Assembly (NCBI RefSeq): GCF_031753505.1
Contig: NC_089684.1
Coordinates: 6,682,201 to 6,746,200, forward strand
DNA: 64,000 nt
Direction: 5' to 3'
Source: Anomalospiza imberbis
Taxonomy: Eukaryota; Chordata; Aves; Passeriformes; Viduidae
Shown: one piece after another, positions 11,513 to 24,400 of the stretch
Numbering within the stretch: the first letter of the stretch is position 1
Layout of the letters: each line of letters begins with the position of its first letter
Notes under the pieces: generated by a model
The model's database searches: none
What the model saw: only the letters and a program-made list of their open reading frames with translations
What the model was told of the DNA's origin: nothing
Position numbers and translations under genes: made by a program

Positions 11513-13672
11513 TTTAAAATATGGGTCAAGATATCACATGAAAAACAAATAATTTATTTCTATTATCACCAAAATATGAATATTCTACTTCAAACAAGGA
11601 AAAAAGATGGACAAAGAAAATATGACGATTGCCTAAAATAAACTGGTTTAAGTGTTTTAGAAACCGTAACATAATGCCATGACTTGATATTTCAATGAAC
11701 AGTGTTTATCATATAGGATTGCTTCTTTCAGTGAGACACTCCTGTCTAAAATCTACTAGTGCAATAAAGTAACACAAATAAGCAGACACAGAAACAGAGA
11801 AACAGGACAGTTTTCCAAGTTCACACATACAGGGAAACTCACCGCTGTAAATTTCTACCACAGGTTACTCTGACAGAACTTTTAGTTTTCAGCAGAGCAG
11901 TGTTTCTCAGACACATGTCATTTAAAACCTATCAAAATGTTTCACCTGTCAAACTTTTGTCCACCTGCACAAGTCATTTTAAAACACGTATACGCAATGA
12001 CTACATCCCATTCCTGCATCTTGAAAGTATCTTAAAGTCATCATGGAGGAAGACAGATTTAAATAACGCCTTAGGATATCATAACAACGCATTTAGTCCT
12101 TCAATTAAACAATAATTAGGCCAGAATGCAACAGAGAAAGAATTATCTAATCTACCCTATGAATATATAGGTTCTTTATAGTCTTTATTGATCACAGATC
12201 TTACTCAGAGTAAGATTGCTGGACTACTTTTGAATAAAGTGTTGTTGTCTGTAGGTGGGGAATGTGCCAGAATATGAAGAAGCTTTATTACATAATTTAT
12301 GTTAAAACCAAAATTAGATTAATCTACATGGTTATAATTCATAACTATAAATCTAAATTTAAATTAGAGGAAAAGGGCCTTTTTTTCATCATATAATGAT
12401 TTGGTTTTATGGTACTTAGAAGTATAGTTATGCTGCAGAGGTGCTGTGCTTCTCACTGGCACCAGTAGCTTGAATTACCTTCCCTCCACCTCCCTTGTAC
12501 CCTGGTAGAATCATGCTAATTATTTTTTTTCTTTCACATTCAGTTTATACCATCATATAGTATCTTAAATATCTCTAAAACATGTTGCTAAGTCCTTACC
12601 AATTGGCTTCATTGGGAAGAAACCTATGAAAGCCTCACCACAAACTATTCACTTAATACTTCCACATATCATTTACCCCTTTTTGTACTGAACAGCACAA
12701 CATATATTATTATAATTTAAGATGCAGGCTTGGTCCTGGAAGGAAAGTGAGCACTTACTATTAGTCAAGTAGCTCCTGTGTAAAACCCAAGGTTTACAAT
12801 GAGGGATATAAAAAGTATGGGGGAACAACATTTTACAGGGCTCAACTTCTGAATTTAGAGTAGGGAATGGGCATATTTTGTGGCTCAAGATAAAATGCCA
12901 ACAGGTTTTCTTGCTACACTTTGATTTTTCACATGCTTGCTTCAGTAACCTGACTTTGTGGTTATTTCTTGATGCAATATTTAATGCATTATTTATGATA
13001 AAATGATTTAGGTAGCCATTATATTTCATTTTTTGAATAGTTCCAATAAAAGAAAGTAGGGGGTATAGTAATTTTTTTTAAAATCTTGGAATAAGCCTCC
13101 TTTACTTGCTTTGGACCTCTCTTAGAGGAGAGCTGCAGTAATATGTTCCAGATGTATATGTACTGTCTGAAGCAAGTCAACATTTCAGTAGTATCTTTGG
13201 ACTTTATATATAGCACCTCTCAATATGCTTCCTTTCTCCTTCTCAATTTACACTCATTACCTTTCAGGCATAACAGAGCCTTGATTGCACAAATCATAAT
13301 CACACAAAACACGTTGCCTGAAAACGTGTCACGTCCAAGGTTCCTTAATTGTTTTGTAAACTCCCTCATTTATTCAAAACTATTAATTGTCTCAGTGCTA
13401 CATGGCTAGCTGACACTGCACTGCACTGATGAGTAGCCATCTGGAACATGCACCACTTGGGTGTCCTGGTTTACTGAATTTCTCAGCTCAGAAAACACCA
13501 TTTGTCAGGTGCAGGGTGGAAGTGCAAGGGTGATTAGCAAAGCTCCCACCACTACCCCCAGCAGGGACAGATCTCTGCTACTGCAAAAATCAGTTGATTA
13601 GGGCTGTAAGACCACCAGGAAGTTACCCAACTTTTTATAAATAAACCTAATTCTAGCAGACAGGTCTTACAA
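11513..13672. other. Intron upstream of the teneurin exon, no gene seen
   Basis: AT-rich sequence between the exon's acceptor and the CR1. A minus-strand open frame of 118 codons at 12673-13029 has no recognisable domain and an ordinary AT-rich composition. Confidence 0.55.
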
Positions 13673-15055
13673 TTGTAGAATCATTTAGGTTGGAAAAGAA
13701 TTTTAAGATCACTGAGTCCAACCTTTAACTCAGCATTGCAAGTCCACCACTAAACCATGTCCCTAAATGCCACCTCTACGTGTCTGTAAAACACCTCCAG
13801 GAGTAGACTCAGCCACTTTTCTGGGCAGCCTGTTCCAAGTTGTGATCACCCTTTAAGTGAAGAAATTTTTCCTAATATTCAAGATAAACTTTCCTGAAGC
13901 ACTGCTACCTCATGTTCAGCTGGCAGTTGACCAGCATCTCCAGGTTCTTTTCTGCCAGACAGCTTTCTAGCCATTCTTTTCTGAGCCTGTAGCATTGCAT
14001 GGAGTTGTGACCTAAGTGCAGGACCCAGAACTTGGCCTTGTTGAACCTCCTACAATTGATCTCAGCCCATTGATCCAGACTGTCCAGATCCCTCTGTGGA
14101 ACCTTCCAGTCTCTAGCACACCTATATTCCTGCCCAACTTGGTGTCATCTGTGAGCTGAATGAGGGCACACTTCATCTCCTTCAGATCACTGATAAAAAA
14201 TGTAACCAGGACTAGCCCCAGTACAGAGCCCTGAGGAACTCTACTGACTATTCACCAGCTGGGTGCAACTCCATTCACCACCACCTCTCTGGGCCTGCTC
14301 ATCCAGTCAGTTTTTAACCCAGCAAAGAGGACACCCAGCCATACCATGGGAAGCCAGGTTCTCCAGGAGAATGTTGTGGGAGAAAGTGTCAAGAACTTAA
14401 GTTTTGGTAGACAACATCCACAGCCTCTTCCTCATCCACTAAATGGGTCAGTTTGTCACAGAAGGGGACCAGGTTGGTCAGGCAGAACCTGCCTTTTGTA
14501 AACACCTGCAGGCTGGGCCTGATCCCCTGTTTGTCCTGTACATGTTGCATGATGGCACTCAAGATGATCTGCTTGGCAGAGATCACCTTGCCGGCACTGA
14601 GGTCAGGCTGACAGGTCTGGAGTTCCCTGGAACCTCCATCTGGCCCTTCCTGTAGATAGGGGTCACATTATCCAACTTCCAGTCACCTGGGACATCCACA
14701 CTTAACCAGGGCTGCTGGTAAATGACTGGAGGTGGCTTGCTGAGCTCTTCTGCCAGCTCCCTCAGTACCCCTGGCTCGAGCCCCATAGACTTGTGGTTGT
14801 GTAATTTGCATTGCAGGTCACTGACTATTTCTTCTTGGATTACAGGGGCTTTGTTCTGCTCCCCATTCCTGTCTCCCAGCTCAAGGGGCTGGGGACCTTG
14901 AGGCCAGCTGGTCTTACTATTATTAAAGACTGAGGTGAAGAAGGCATTAAGTTACATCAGACTCTTCCTCATCTTCATCACTGTATTTTCCCCCTTCACC
15001 CTATAAAGGATGGCTATTCTCCTTAGCCCTTCTTTTGTTGCTTTCTTGTCACAAA
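13673..15055 (-). mobile_element. CR1 LINE, 5'-truncated and degenerate, antisense
   Basis: The left end begins with the typical antisense CR1 3' end (AGAATCATTTAGGTTGGAAA). Further right, the minus strand encodes broken pieces of the CR1 ORF2 reverse transcriptase. At 14583-14786: a GLEPGVLRELA start, YQQPW, NVTPIYRKG and RPVSLTSV. At 14389-14586, in a shifted frame: ILSAIMQHVQD and CLTNL. Around 14141-14152 lies a decayed catalytic motif reading TDDTKLG instead of the usual ADDTKLG. Stops and frameshifts show it is dead. The endonuclease and ORF1 parts are missing, the usual 5' truncation of CR1. The sequence also skips about 100 codons between the QC of the LNMxQQC motif and the C-terminal segment (junction near 13898). 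The right boundary is approximate. The element places the genome among birds or close reptiles. Confidence 0.93.
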
Positions 15056-16249
15056 GTTACATGGTCTGCAGAGAAAAGGAAGCTAGCTGTAATATGAGCC
15101 AATTTTTCACAAGAACCCTAGGCCAACCAGCTGGGACACGTATTTCTGTACAATTTCATCCAGAACTGGCAGATTTTTGCAGTGAGCTCGTCTTTGATTC
15201 CAAGTGAAAAGAGAGATCGCTATCTATACTGCCATTTATAGAATAAGCTACACATTAAGAAAAAAAAAAACTTAACACACTTTCTAGAGGAATCATAAAT
15301 GATGTGCATATTCCTTTCCAATTCTTTTTTTACATGGAATGAAAGGCATTTAAAAATATTTGGCAATATCCCCTCTTCAAGTTGTAACAAACACATTTAT
15401 AAATCATAAAAATTATTAAGTATGAAAAAAGCCAATTAGATTGATTACAACACTTTTTCTATTCATCTTAGAAGTATACAACACTAAGAATATTTCATTC
15501 TAACAAAACCCACAAAAAATACAATTTCTGATTTTCTCCCCATTTTCCTCCTTTTGTATCCACCTAGCAAAACATTTGGTTGTTCTGCTTTGACTTTCTT
15601 GCCCGCATTTTAAAATAGCAAAAGTTCTTGTTTTTAATATGTGAACTTGATTCAACAGTAAGGTATTTTTCACAGGCAAATATACTGGATTTAAGAGTAT
15701 TTCAATCTCATGTTTTAGGTCAGTTATGAGGAAGAACACACTTTATTTTGTTGGCATTTTCTTAATTGAAAACATATGACTTGAAATGATCTTTATGTAC
15801 TTCAAAAATTATCTTACATGAAAATGTAAAATACAGCCAAACTCCAGCAAGAACAGATTCAATATAGCAATATGTGAAGAGATGAATAGATTTTCTAAGG
15901 ATATGAGTCCCCAAAGAAAGTAAAACACAAAGAAAACAGGTTGTAAGAAGAACATTAAAAAAGAAATACACCTGAGCTAATAATGGATACATTAAATACA
16001 TATGTACAAGGTAATTATGTTAAAAAAAAGGGCGGTGTTCTCTGCCACAATCAGCACTGATCTAAAACATGGCACAAATTAAAAACTGGAAGCAGAACTG
16101 ATGTCACATATTCAAAAGCTCAAAGGGACAAGTATGCTAAGTGCAACCCATAAAAAGATAGCAAATAAACAGTGGGAAAGACTGCAACAATTGACTGGTA
16201 GTAAAGTACAGGAATTCCTGTATTAAGTATATTAAGGCTTAACTAAGTC
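15056..16249. other. AT-rich intronic DNA, nothing recognised
   Basis: No gene or repeat was identified. The first bases may still belong to the CR1, whose 5' truncation point is not sharp. Confidence 0.55.
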
Positions 16250-16478
16250 TAAAGCTGAGCCTCTGTCAATTGGTGCTGCCCAACACCACAGGTATCATAC
16301 CAGGGAAAGAGAGTGGGGCTGCTGCAGAGTTTGGGAAGGACTGGGGGCAGAGCAGGGCAGAGCTGTACCTTCAACCCCAGAGCCTCAGGCACGTCCACCT
16401 GGCCACAACCCCAGTTTACAGTTATGTACAAGCTGCCTTCCCTTAAAAAAAAAAAAAAAGAAAAAAAAAAAGAAAAAA
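16250..16478 (+). repeat. GC-rich insert-like segment ending in an A-rich tract
   Basis: A GC-richer segment of about 190 bp stands out from its AT-rich surroundings and ends directly in A15-G-A11-G-A6 (16445-16478). This resembles a retroposed piece with its tail, but there is no AATAAA upstream of the tract, I found no target-site duplication, and the source is not recognised. Confidence 0.35.
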
Positions 16479-19400
16479 GCTCTTTGAAGCATTTAAGCTT
16501 ATTTACATGGTATTGCTAAGAATGAACCCAACAACTGCTCAGCTCTCATCCTCTATAGGTCACCAGTTGCTACAGAAACACTCTGCTTCAACAACACCAA
16601 TGAGTGCCTGGATGAACTGCATCTCCACTAGATGTATTTTAGAGAAAGTAGTGCTAGACACTTTTAGAAAATGGCACTTAGGAGAAAAGTGAGATGGGAG
16701 AGAAGCAGTAGTAATGACCTGCTGTTGCAGGGTGGACGGGCTGAAATAGATGACCATGTGCACTTACGAAATCTTCCCACTAGATTCAAACTCTTAAAGC
16801 AGAGAGATTTTGCTGGCAATGATACTAAGAAGAAAGAAAAAAAAAACTTGTTTATTTTCTATTCTTATTATAAATCAGATTTTTCTGACAATAATTCATG
16901 AAGCAACAAAAACTTTCCTGAGCTGAAATATTACCTTAAAAATGTGTAGTTTTCATTGCTTCATGAATTTCTTTAATGCTGAACATATATCTAGATTGTC
17001 CCTAAAAACCTGGCATTAACAACTTCCATAAGATGCACTGCAAGTTACATATTTGAAAAAGTAATTTCACTATAAAAATTTGAAGGGCCATTACTTTAAC
17101 CTCAATCAGGCTGCATAAATCCTATATCTAACTTATGTACAACTTCTGATGGCTGCTTAAAGCAATACAACAGTAGACAGCTCTGTTTAGGCTGTTTAGC
17201 TATGGCAGAACAATGCATTTTTCCATTCACAGTGTTGGCAGCCCTTGTCACTGAGACTGAAGAAAAAAAAATTCCTCTATCTACATCTCAAGCACACAGA
17301 AGGAGAGTCTTATTTTGAAGTGGTAAAGCGATTCTTACCGACTTCAATGTCAGTAAGAAAATGGTATTAAATTACAATTTGCAAAGTAGATATCTCACTA
17401 CTGAAATTAATGGGATTTTGGCTGGTGAGTTAATGGAAATGAAGATTTCATGTTATATTAAATGGCACTACTACGTCATATAAACCCAAACCCAGACCCC
17501 ATACTGTGGAAAAACATGCTATACATATAACGGATCACTAGGAATAGCTATATATCTCTATTTTGTACATTGCTGCTCACAACAGGACAAGGCAGGTTGC
17601 TATTTTTTTTATTTTTTTATTTTTTTTTAATAAAATAGTTTAAGGATCTTGTAAAACTTGGACGAGACAGGCAGTGTTTTTGAAGGTCAGAAATAACATG
17701 TCTTCTGGCTAAATTAATTAGAAACCAAAACACTTTCAAACATGAAGGACACTTACAAGCCTTCTGAATCAAGCTGAGATGACTCTTTGCAATCTGTTCT
17801 AAGACTTCCCAGTGTGCTGAAAGCTGTACAGACTCTTGTTAAAAAGGGCACCTATACCCTCCTAACAAGTTTATTGATTGCATCCCAAAATTTCAATTTC
17901 TAGTGTATGACATGCAGATTGACCCAAAAAAGCCCCTAAAAACCCCCAAGCTCCTGCACCTGGTATGTACAACCCTTAATGACTGTGTTTTGGACCTTTT
18001 CATCTCTGCATATAAAACAGTAAGTTAGTAACAACTGAGTTTTAATTTTAAACTAATTTTTCATTATGGATTTCCTGTATGCTCTCCAACCTGTATGATT
18101 TGGCATTGGCATTTATCTCTCTGCTGGATCCCACAGCCTTCTGCAGCCAACCTGCAGTGACAGTTATCTCTTAATTAATACTCTACATGCAAATGGAACC
18201 ATCAAAAAGTGCTGTTGTATAGCACACAAAGAACAATTATTTATAACCAACACAGTTCTCTTTATCTATTTATACCAGAGTTGACCACTGTAGTAGCTAC
18301 TGTGAAGACCTCCCCAAGGAAATACATGCATAGACAGTCTTCCAAATATATACACACATAAATAAGACTGTATGAATCCACCTACAGTGAAAAACACTGC
18401 AGTGAGAAGAAATTACATGCCAAGAACTCTTTTAAAAACAAATGCTTTCAAATGCATAGAAATGATGCTTATGATCTGTTGTGGATTTTCCATTTGGATT
18501 TTGCTTTATTTGTAAGCATAATGGATAATGACCCTTTTACCCAAGAACTACAAGGTATACTTTTGAAGTTTCAAATCCTTCTGAGTGCTGATGAACTGTG
18601 CCTTCATGTCAGATGCAAACTTTAAACACAAATGACATCTATTTTTCGTATATTTCCTCAAAAAGTTAGCACTTCTAAACAAAACAGATGTATTGACGTG
18701 TATTCTAACTCACAAAGTTGCAACTACTTCTATAGACTGTGAAAGCTAAAACTGTACCAGATCATAATCAAAGGACATTGATTTGAAAAATAAAATTAAT
18801 CCATTAGAAAGCAAGATAAATAATGGCCTGAAATAATGTAATTTGTTTTTTTTTTTTTCTTCTTGGAAGCATAGTATAATAACCAGACTCGGTAATATAA
18901 AATTGGCAATTATCTTCTAAAAAAGAGAAAGATTTCTTAAGAAAAATGGTTATGCCTTAGAACGGACACAGATTTCTGAAGCAAACACTTTATGTTTTGA
19001 AGCATTTTGGTTGTTTCAAAAAGCTAACAGCTGCTGCTCAGCAGATTGTTAAATGAAAAGGAGTGCCCTGTTCTTATAAGGGTCAGACTGCATGACCGCA
19101 ACAGCTCTGTCTTCAGTCCTGAGTTCAGGCAGTGCTCATTTTTGCTTTCAATGGGAGTTTTGTCTGTAAAGAAATTGCAGAATCTAAGCCTTAACTGACA
19201 GAGTATCCTAACCAAAATGCATAGCTCTTTCTTCTTACTACAGAAAAAAATTTTTTTACTATTATTAGTTTCAAAATTCAGAGCCAAGGTGTAGAGCAAA
19301 GGTTCACTCACCTAGGCACGCAGTCCATAATCTGAACCAAAACCCCAAGCATCTCTAGCACCCAGGGTTTCTTTTTTTAGGAGCTACTCTGCTCAGCTCA

Positions 19401-19559
19401 ACTAAATCTTCCAGTTAAATTTCCCCCAATATTAATTAAAAGTTGACATGAAAAATACTGGAAGGAAACAGAGAGCTATTCGCAGAAGAGCGAAAATCTT
19501 CATTCTACTCAGAAAATCATTTTAAGTGATAGGTCTCCGTATTTTTAGAAAAACATTCA
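16479..19559. other. AT-rich intronic DNA with a T-rich simple repeat
   Basis: No gene was recognised. A T-rich run (T8-A-T7-A-T8) lies at 17602-17628. The stretch 18060-18310 contains an octamer-like ATGCAAAT, TTAATTAA and GATA-type sites, but this is weak evidence for a regulatory element. Confidence 0.5.
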
Positions 19560-20275
19560 TCTTTTTTGGGGGGTTGGGGGCACAGTTTTGGACAGAAGCA
19601 AGCTGAAATCAACACCAGATTGCAAAATATTCCTATGAACTCCTATCTTCACTTGAGATGTAGAAGTTCTCACATGAAAATGTCACTTCTCCATTCAGAG
19701 CCTCTGCTGGTATTCAGACCCCTCTGCCTTACGATGGGAGTCTCATACAGTACAGCCAGGACACGGAGACACCAGGTCAGCCACCGACCCCGCTGTACAA
19801 GTGGCACACTCGCAGTTTTGGCCCAGCCAAGTGCCACTTGCAACCGACTTGCAGGCCCTGGCAGCCAGCACACAGTAGCTGGAGCATCAGTGCCAGAAGG
19901 TCTCCAAGGGCTTGTAGCCCTTGGACTGTGCACGCAGGGAAGCTCCTGGGGTCCCCATCTGGCTCCTGTGTAACTTGGCCACAGACCTGGCCCTTTCCTA
20001 CCACAGCAGTTGGTGCCTGCTCAAGCACAGCCAAGAGGCAGAGGTGCATGGTTGCAATGCAAAAGGCACCCGTGCATGGCCAATCACTTCTGCCTCAGTC
20101 AGAGCCCTACATGGCTGTGCACATCTGCCTGGGCCTACTGCTTCAATGACCACTACACAGGGGCAGGGAAAGGGCAGGAGAGATGTCTCGGGTAGGGGGA
20201 ATGTGCAGCCAGTACCCTCTGTACCCACTACTCATCGATTCACACGCAAACCACACTAAGCATCACACAGTGCTG
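19560..20275. other. Unassigned GC-rich block in AT-rich DNA
   Basis: About 700 bp of markedly higher GC content, with little CpG, between AT-rich flanks. Several frames on both strands stay open for 60-135 codons, which follows from the lack of AT-rich stop codons rather than from one real gene, since the frames overlap on both strands. It could be an old LTR or another transposon fragment. No terminal repeats were identified. Confidence 0.4.
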
Positions 20276-21360
20276 GGAGAATGAAACCAGCCCTTCTCAA
20301 AAGCCTGCTAGGATTTTCATGTTCAAAAAACCCATACTATAAACACATCACAGACACAAGCTAAAACCAGGAAAAAAACCCACCAGAGTTTTTTCTTTTT
20401 CCGGCATTTCCAGAAATGGAATCAAGAATCAAAAATGGAGCAGCTGGCAGATACTATAATCAATGTAGGAAGGATAGCCACTCTGAGTCTGTCTTATATT
20501 CACTCAGCAATGATGCTGAAGTGTTTACCAAGTTTCCACTCTCATTCCTGACCTTTGTAAAAGACTGTAATTTTTCTGGATGCTGATACTCTTTCAGATG
20601 GCAATTCATAAAGACAAATCACCTATAAAAGTAACCTTTGAAGAAATGCTTCTTTGTTCTTCCATGACTTTTTATTATTAGAGGTGAAATGGATTGAGCC
20701 ATGTCACATCTGGTTTATCATTCTTCCAACATAATTCAGTGGTAGTCGATGCACTTTGTATTTTCCCAGTTGCTTTGGGCTAAATTAGGGGGAGCAGAAA
20801 ATGTCTTTTTTGAACAGGACAGGAAATGCATCTCGAAGAACACCAGACAACATGAAGGTTTTTTTGGAAGGGAGTGGGAGAGAGGATTTTTAATGAGGAA
20901 ATAAACCTTCTGAGAATGATTCACAAATCATTCATTTTATAGAATCAGGTAATTTCCCACCCTCATTCCTCCCACCCCTGTAAGAAGCAGTTTAAAGAGG
21001 AGTGAAATCAAATACTAATTAACTAAATTTGGTTTTCTTAATTCTACTGGGTCCTCTATGAGAAAAGCAGTCTAAGCAATGACAGGGATACCAGTTTTGC
21101 CTACTTTTGCTACCAGTGTGGCCACTGCCTTGCAGTCTGCCATAAAGGGAACAACATCTTCGAAAAAAAACATCCAGAGAACCTCTTAATGACATCAAAT
21201 TGCTTATGCTTGCAGACCACAGAAAATGACTTGTTTTCTCAGAAGGAAACATAACAATTTAAAGAGATTTTGATAGATGTGAAAAAAGAGCAACAAACTG
21301 CTGAAAAAGAGTTCTATCAACCTCACTTACAAAAATAATCCAATTTTTTAGTATTCACAA
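20276..21360. other. AT-rich intronic DNA, nothing recognised
   Basis: No gene, repeat family or splice-flanked open frame was recognised. Confidence 0.5.
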
Positions 21361-21488
21361 GAATCACAGAATATTCTGATTTGGAAAGAACCCACAAGGA
21401 TCACCAAGCCCATATCAAGTAAATTGGGATCAAACCCATGACCGTGGTCTTATTAGCACCATGCTCTAACCAATTAGTTCTTTTAGCG
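21361..21488 (-). mobile_element. tRNA-Ile-derived SINE with CR1-like tail (TguSINE1-like), antisense
   Basis: This is a second copy in reverse orientation. The plus strand starts with GAATCACAGAATATTCTGAT (tail), then ACAAGGATCACCAAGCCCAT. The tRNA-Ile head follows in antisense: GGGATCAAACCCATGACC contains the B-box and TTATTAGCACCATGCTCTAA the anticodon arm. It keeps more of the terminal ATATTCTGTGATTC tail than the copy at 6308. Substitutions in the head (Ile anticodon loop kept, acceptor stem lost) show it is old and silent. Confidence 0.87.
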
Positions 21489-24400
21489 TAGTTATTTATG
21501 TCCCTGTGAGCTGCATTTTTTGAACTGTAGCTATTTCAAAAGACCAGAGCCATGGCATGGCAAAAGAAGAGGAGGAGAAGGAAGGATACAATGACTGTTG
21601 CCACCTTTACCAGCTTCTGATTGCAAGCTGCCCCAGACAGTGGCACAGGCTCCCAGCAGGGCTCTGCAGGGATCAGCAGCACAATGCCGAGCAGCCATCA
21701 GAATGAGCAGCACTACTGCCAGAGCCTTCCATGTGCACTAAACCATCATGCTGCTGCTTCCTGCCTTCTCCCGATAAACTGAGGCAAACCAATACAATTT
21801 CCAGTAACACTAAAGAATCGTGCCCTGCCTACAAAAGCACACATTTGGCAATGAGAAAGGAGAAAGCAGTCCTGCCAATGAAACGTCAAACTTACCTAAC
21901 CAGCAGTGAACTCTGGAAGGGTCTGAAGGTAACACCGCTGAAATAGGTATTTTTGTTACTTCCTTTTTGCTTCATTATCAAAAGCCCATCCCTTCCTGCA
22001 GCACTTTCAAGTTCTATTTCTTGTTAAGGCTTTCTTCTGCTACATTAAATGTAACTCCTTAACAAAGGAATTTTGGGGAGGGGAGGAATTAGAGAACTAC
22101 CAGAAAATTATTGACTGTTGTCTCACACAGTACCAACCCTTACAAGCAACGGGACATTTACTGGACATTGATGTCTCATTACATCTAGTATGTAATTTAT
22201 TTCTCTGCTGGAAGAGAACTTATCAGTTTTGCCCATGTGGAGAAAATGTTTCTACTTTAGAAACAAATAGACCACCACAGGCAAGAAGCTGGAAAGCTTA
22301 AATGAAAACCCACTGCATGATCACTGAAGTCAGCTCACTACCAAAGCTGCTAAGGCAGCAGGGTTGCAATGGACCAGAGGCGGCATTTTGTGGCCAGATT
22401 TTTGACAAAGCCTCATTGAGGAATTATTTAGAAAACTGAGAACAATAAAATCTATATGGTATTGAGAACTGAGAGAAAGCTGGACTCTATATATAGGTGT
22501 CTCTGGTAATTCAGCGTTAAACAAAAACCCCACCAAGTCCCTTATTTTTGCCTGAAGATATAAGCAATAATGTATCAGCTAATGAGAAAATTTTGTGAAG
22601 CTCTACAAAGTTGCATATTTTTAATCACTCTTCCACTATAAGAAATTATTTCTATCTAAAACAGAATATATTTTGACTAGTATACAAACCTTCTATTTGA
22701 TAGCTTTTAATTTTTTAAATTTTATCTGCATTTACACTCAGCAGGACTGGATAAGTGCACTAGCAATATGTACAATTTAAAACCATAAATTTCAAATAGG
22801 GTCAGTTATCCATTCAAGTTCAAAAGAATACAGACTTAGCAATTCTTAAAAAAATATACAAATCCCTCACATTAGCTTAGGTAGGTCAGAAAATGCTGAA
22901 TGGAGTTGAAAAAATACCTTTGGCCTCAGACTAAACACAGAAAATTTCAGTTCAAGAGTGCTTTTCATAAAGTTATGAGCTAATGAACAAAAGGACATTC
23001 TAATAAAGTTTCATTAAATATTAGCTATGAAATCCAGCAGTAATGTCATAATCTTTATTTCTTTGCCAACTCAACCACTTTGATTTTTTAGTAAAAACCA
23101 AAGTAAAGTAAACCACACCAGTTACTGTGAAGAGGTTTTATCTCAAAGAAAATAGAAAAGGACCAAAAGATTGGGGGAAATTTCCAAAATAGAGAATATA
23201 CTTGTTTATGCCTGAGTGGAGCCAAGGGTAACAAACCCTCTTTACCAAGCTGCTTCCAGAATCCTTGGGCCTTGCTCCAGGGACAAGGGACACGCCAGCT
23301 GGGCCATCCATATCTGTCAGCAGGCAGAGGTTATCCATCTCTTTGAAAAGGGATGAAAGGAAATTGCTGTCTGAGTGCTTTGCAAACTCTGAAACAACTG
23401 CTCTTCAGCTAAACAGTAGGATTGCCAGTAGAAGATGTACAAGTCTCTGAGTTCTGGAAAAAATTACTAATGTTGACATATTCTACTTTCAAGATACCCC
23501 CCTCATTAACAGTAAAAGCTGCCAGATAAAAGCCAGTTACTACACAGAAAGCATTTAGAACAACTGGTCTGGAAGCCCTGTCCTGTAAAATTCCCCATAT
23601 GCATTATAGCATGTGCTTCCCAAAACTACCTGCACCTTCCCACCAACCTTCATGAATCTCTACCGCCAAAACATCTACCAAAGTACTTACAGATAAGAAA
23701 AGGCATGGACAAATTTCTTACTTGACTAGGTTTTTTTCCCCTCTGAAAAAGACACTTTTTAACAGGTTCTTGGCCAAGATTACATTTGTATTCACACAAT
23801 ACCTCTTTTATGAAAAGATGTAATGGAACCAATTGTGAGAGCAGCTCCTGAAAAACCCAGCTAATGGGTTGACTTGGTCTGCATTCATATCAACACAAAA
23901 TAACTAATTTGATACAATGCTTGATAATGCAGCACCATGCAAGGAAGAGATTACATAGGAACACTTAAAAGATGCTCATTCTGAAAGGATCAGACCTTAT
24001 AAAATGCAATTTATAAGCATGGAGAGAAGAAGAAACACAGGACTGAAATCAGGTTTACCCACATTTCATTAATTTTGTTCTTTGGCATGTTAATGTCTAA
24101 CACACATGCAGTTTTCTGGTGCAGTTGCTGTTACTACATATAACTTAAATTAGCCTCCTACACTTGAAATGTCATGATTTCTACATGAAGAGATAAAGGA
24201 ATAGTCTTAGCTCTCTTGCTCAGTTATCTGAGATGCCTTTTTTTGTGTTTTGTTTGTATTTGTTATTTATCTTTGAGATATGGTAGTGGTCCCAATATTA
24301 ATTCTTTACATGTTTTCTGACACAGTTATCATTCATTATATATTTCTGAAGCAGTTACAACCTGCAAAGTGAATTCTTGGTCAGAATTTTTATATGCACA

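Noticed and set aside
13464..13485. Start of an avian ERVL-type LTR (TGTCCTGGTTT)
   Set aside because: Only about ten bases agree and the following sequence does not continue the pattern.
14389..14786. Host protein with reverse-transcriptase-like sequence
   Set aside because: The two open frames are frameshifted parts of the CR1 element with stops between them.
19566..19973. 135-codon plus-strand open frame and overlapping frames
   Set aside because: Several frames on both strands are open together, which reflects GC-rich composition and not coding selection.
21415..21488. tRNA-Ile gene on the minus strand
   Set aside because: Same SINE structure; the stems do not pair and a tail is attached.
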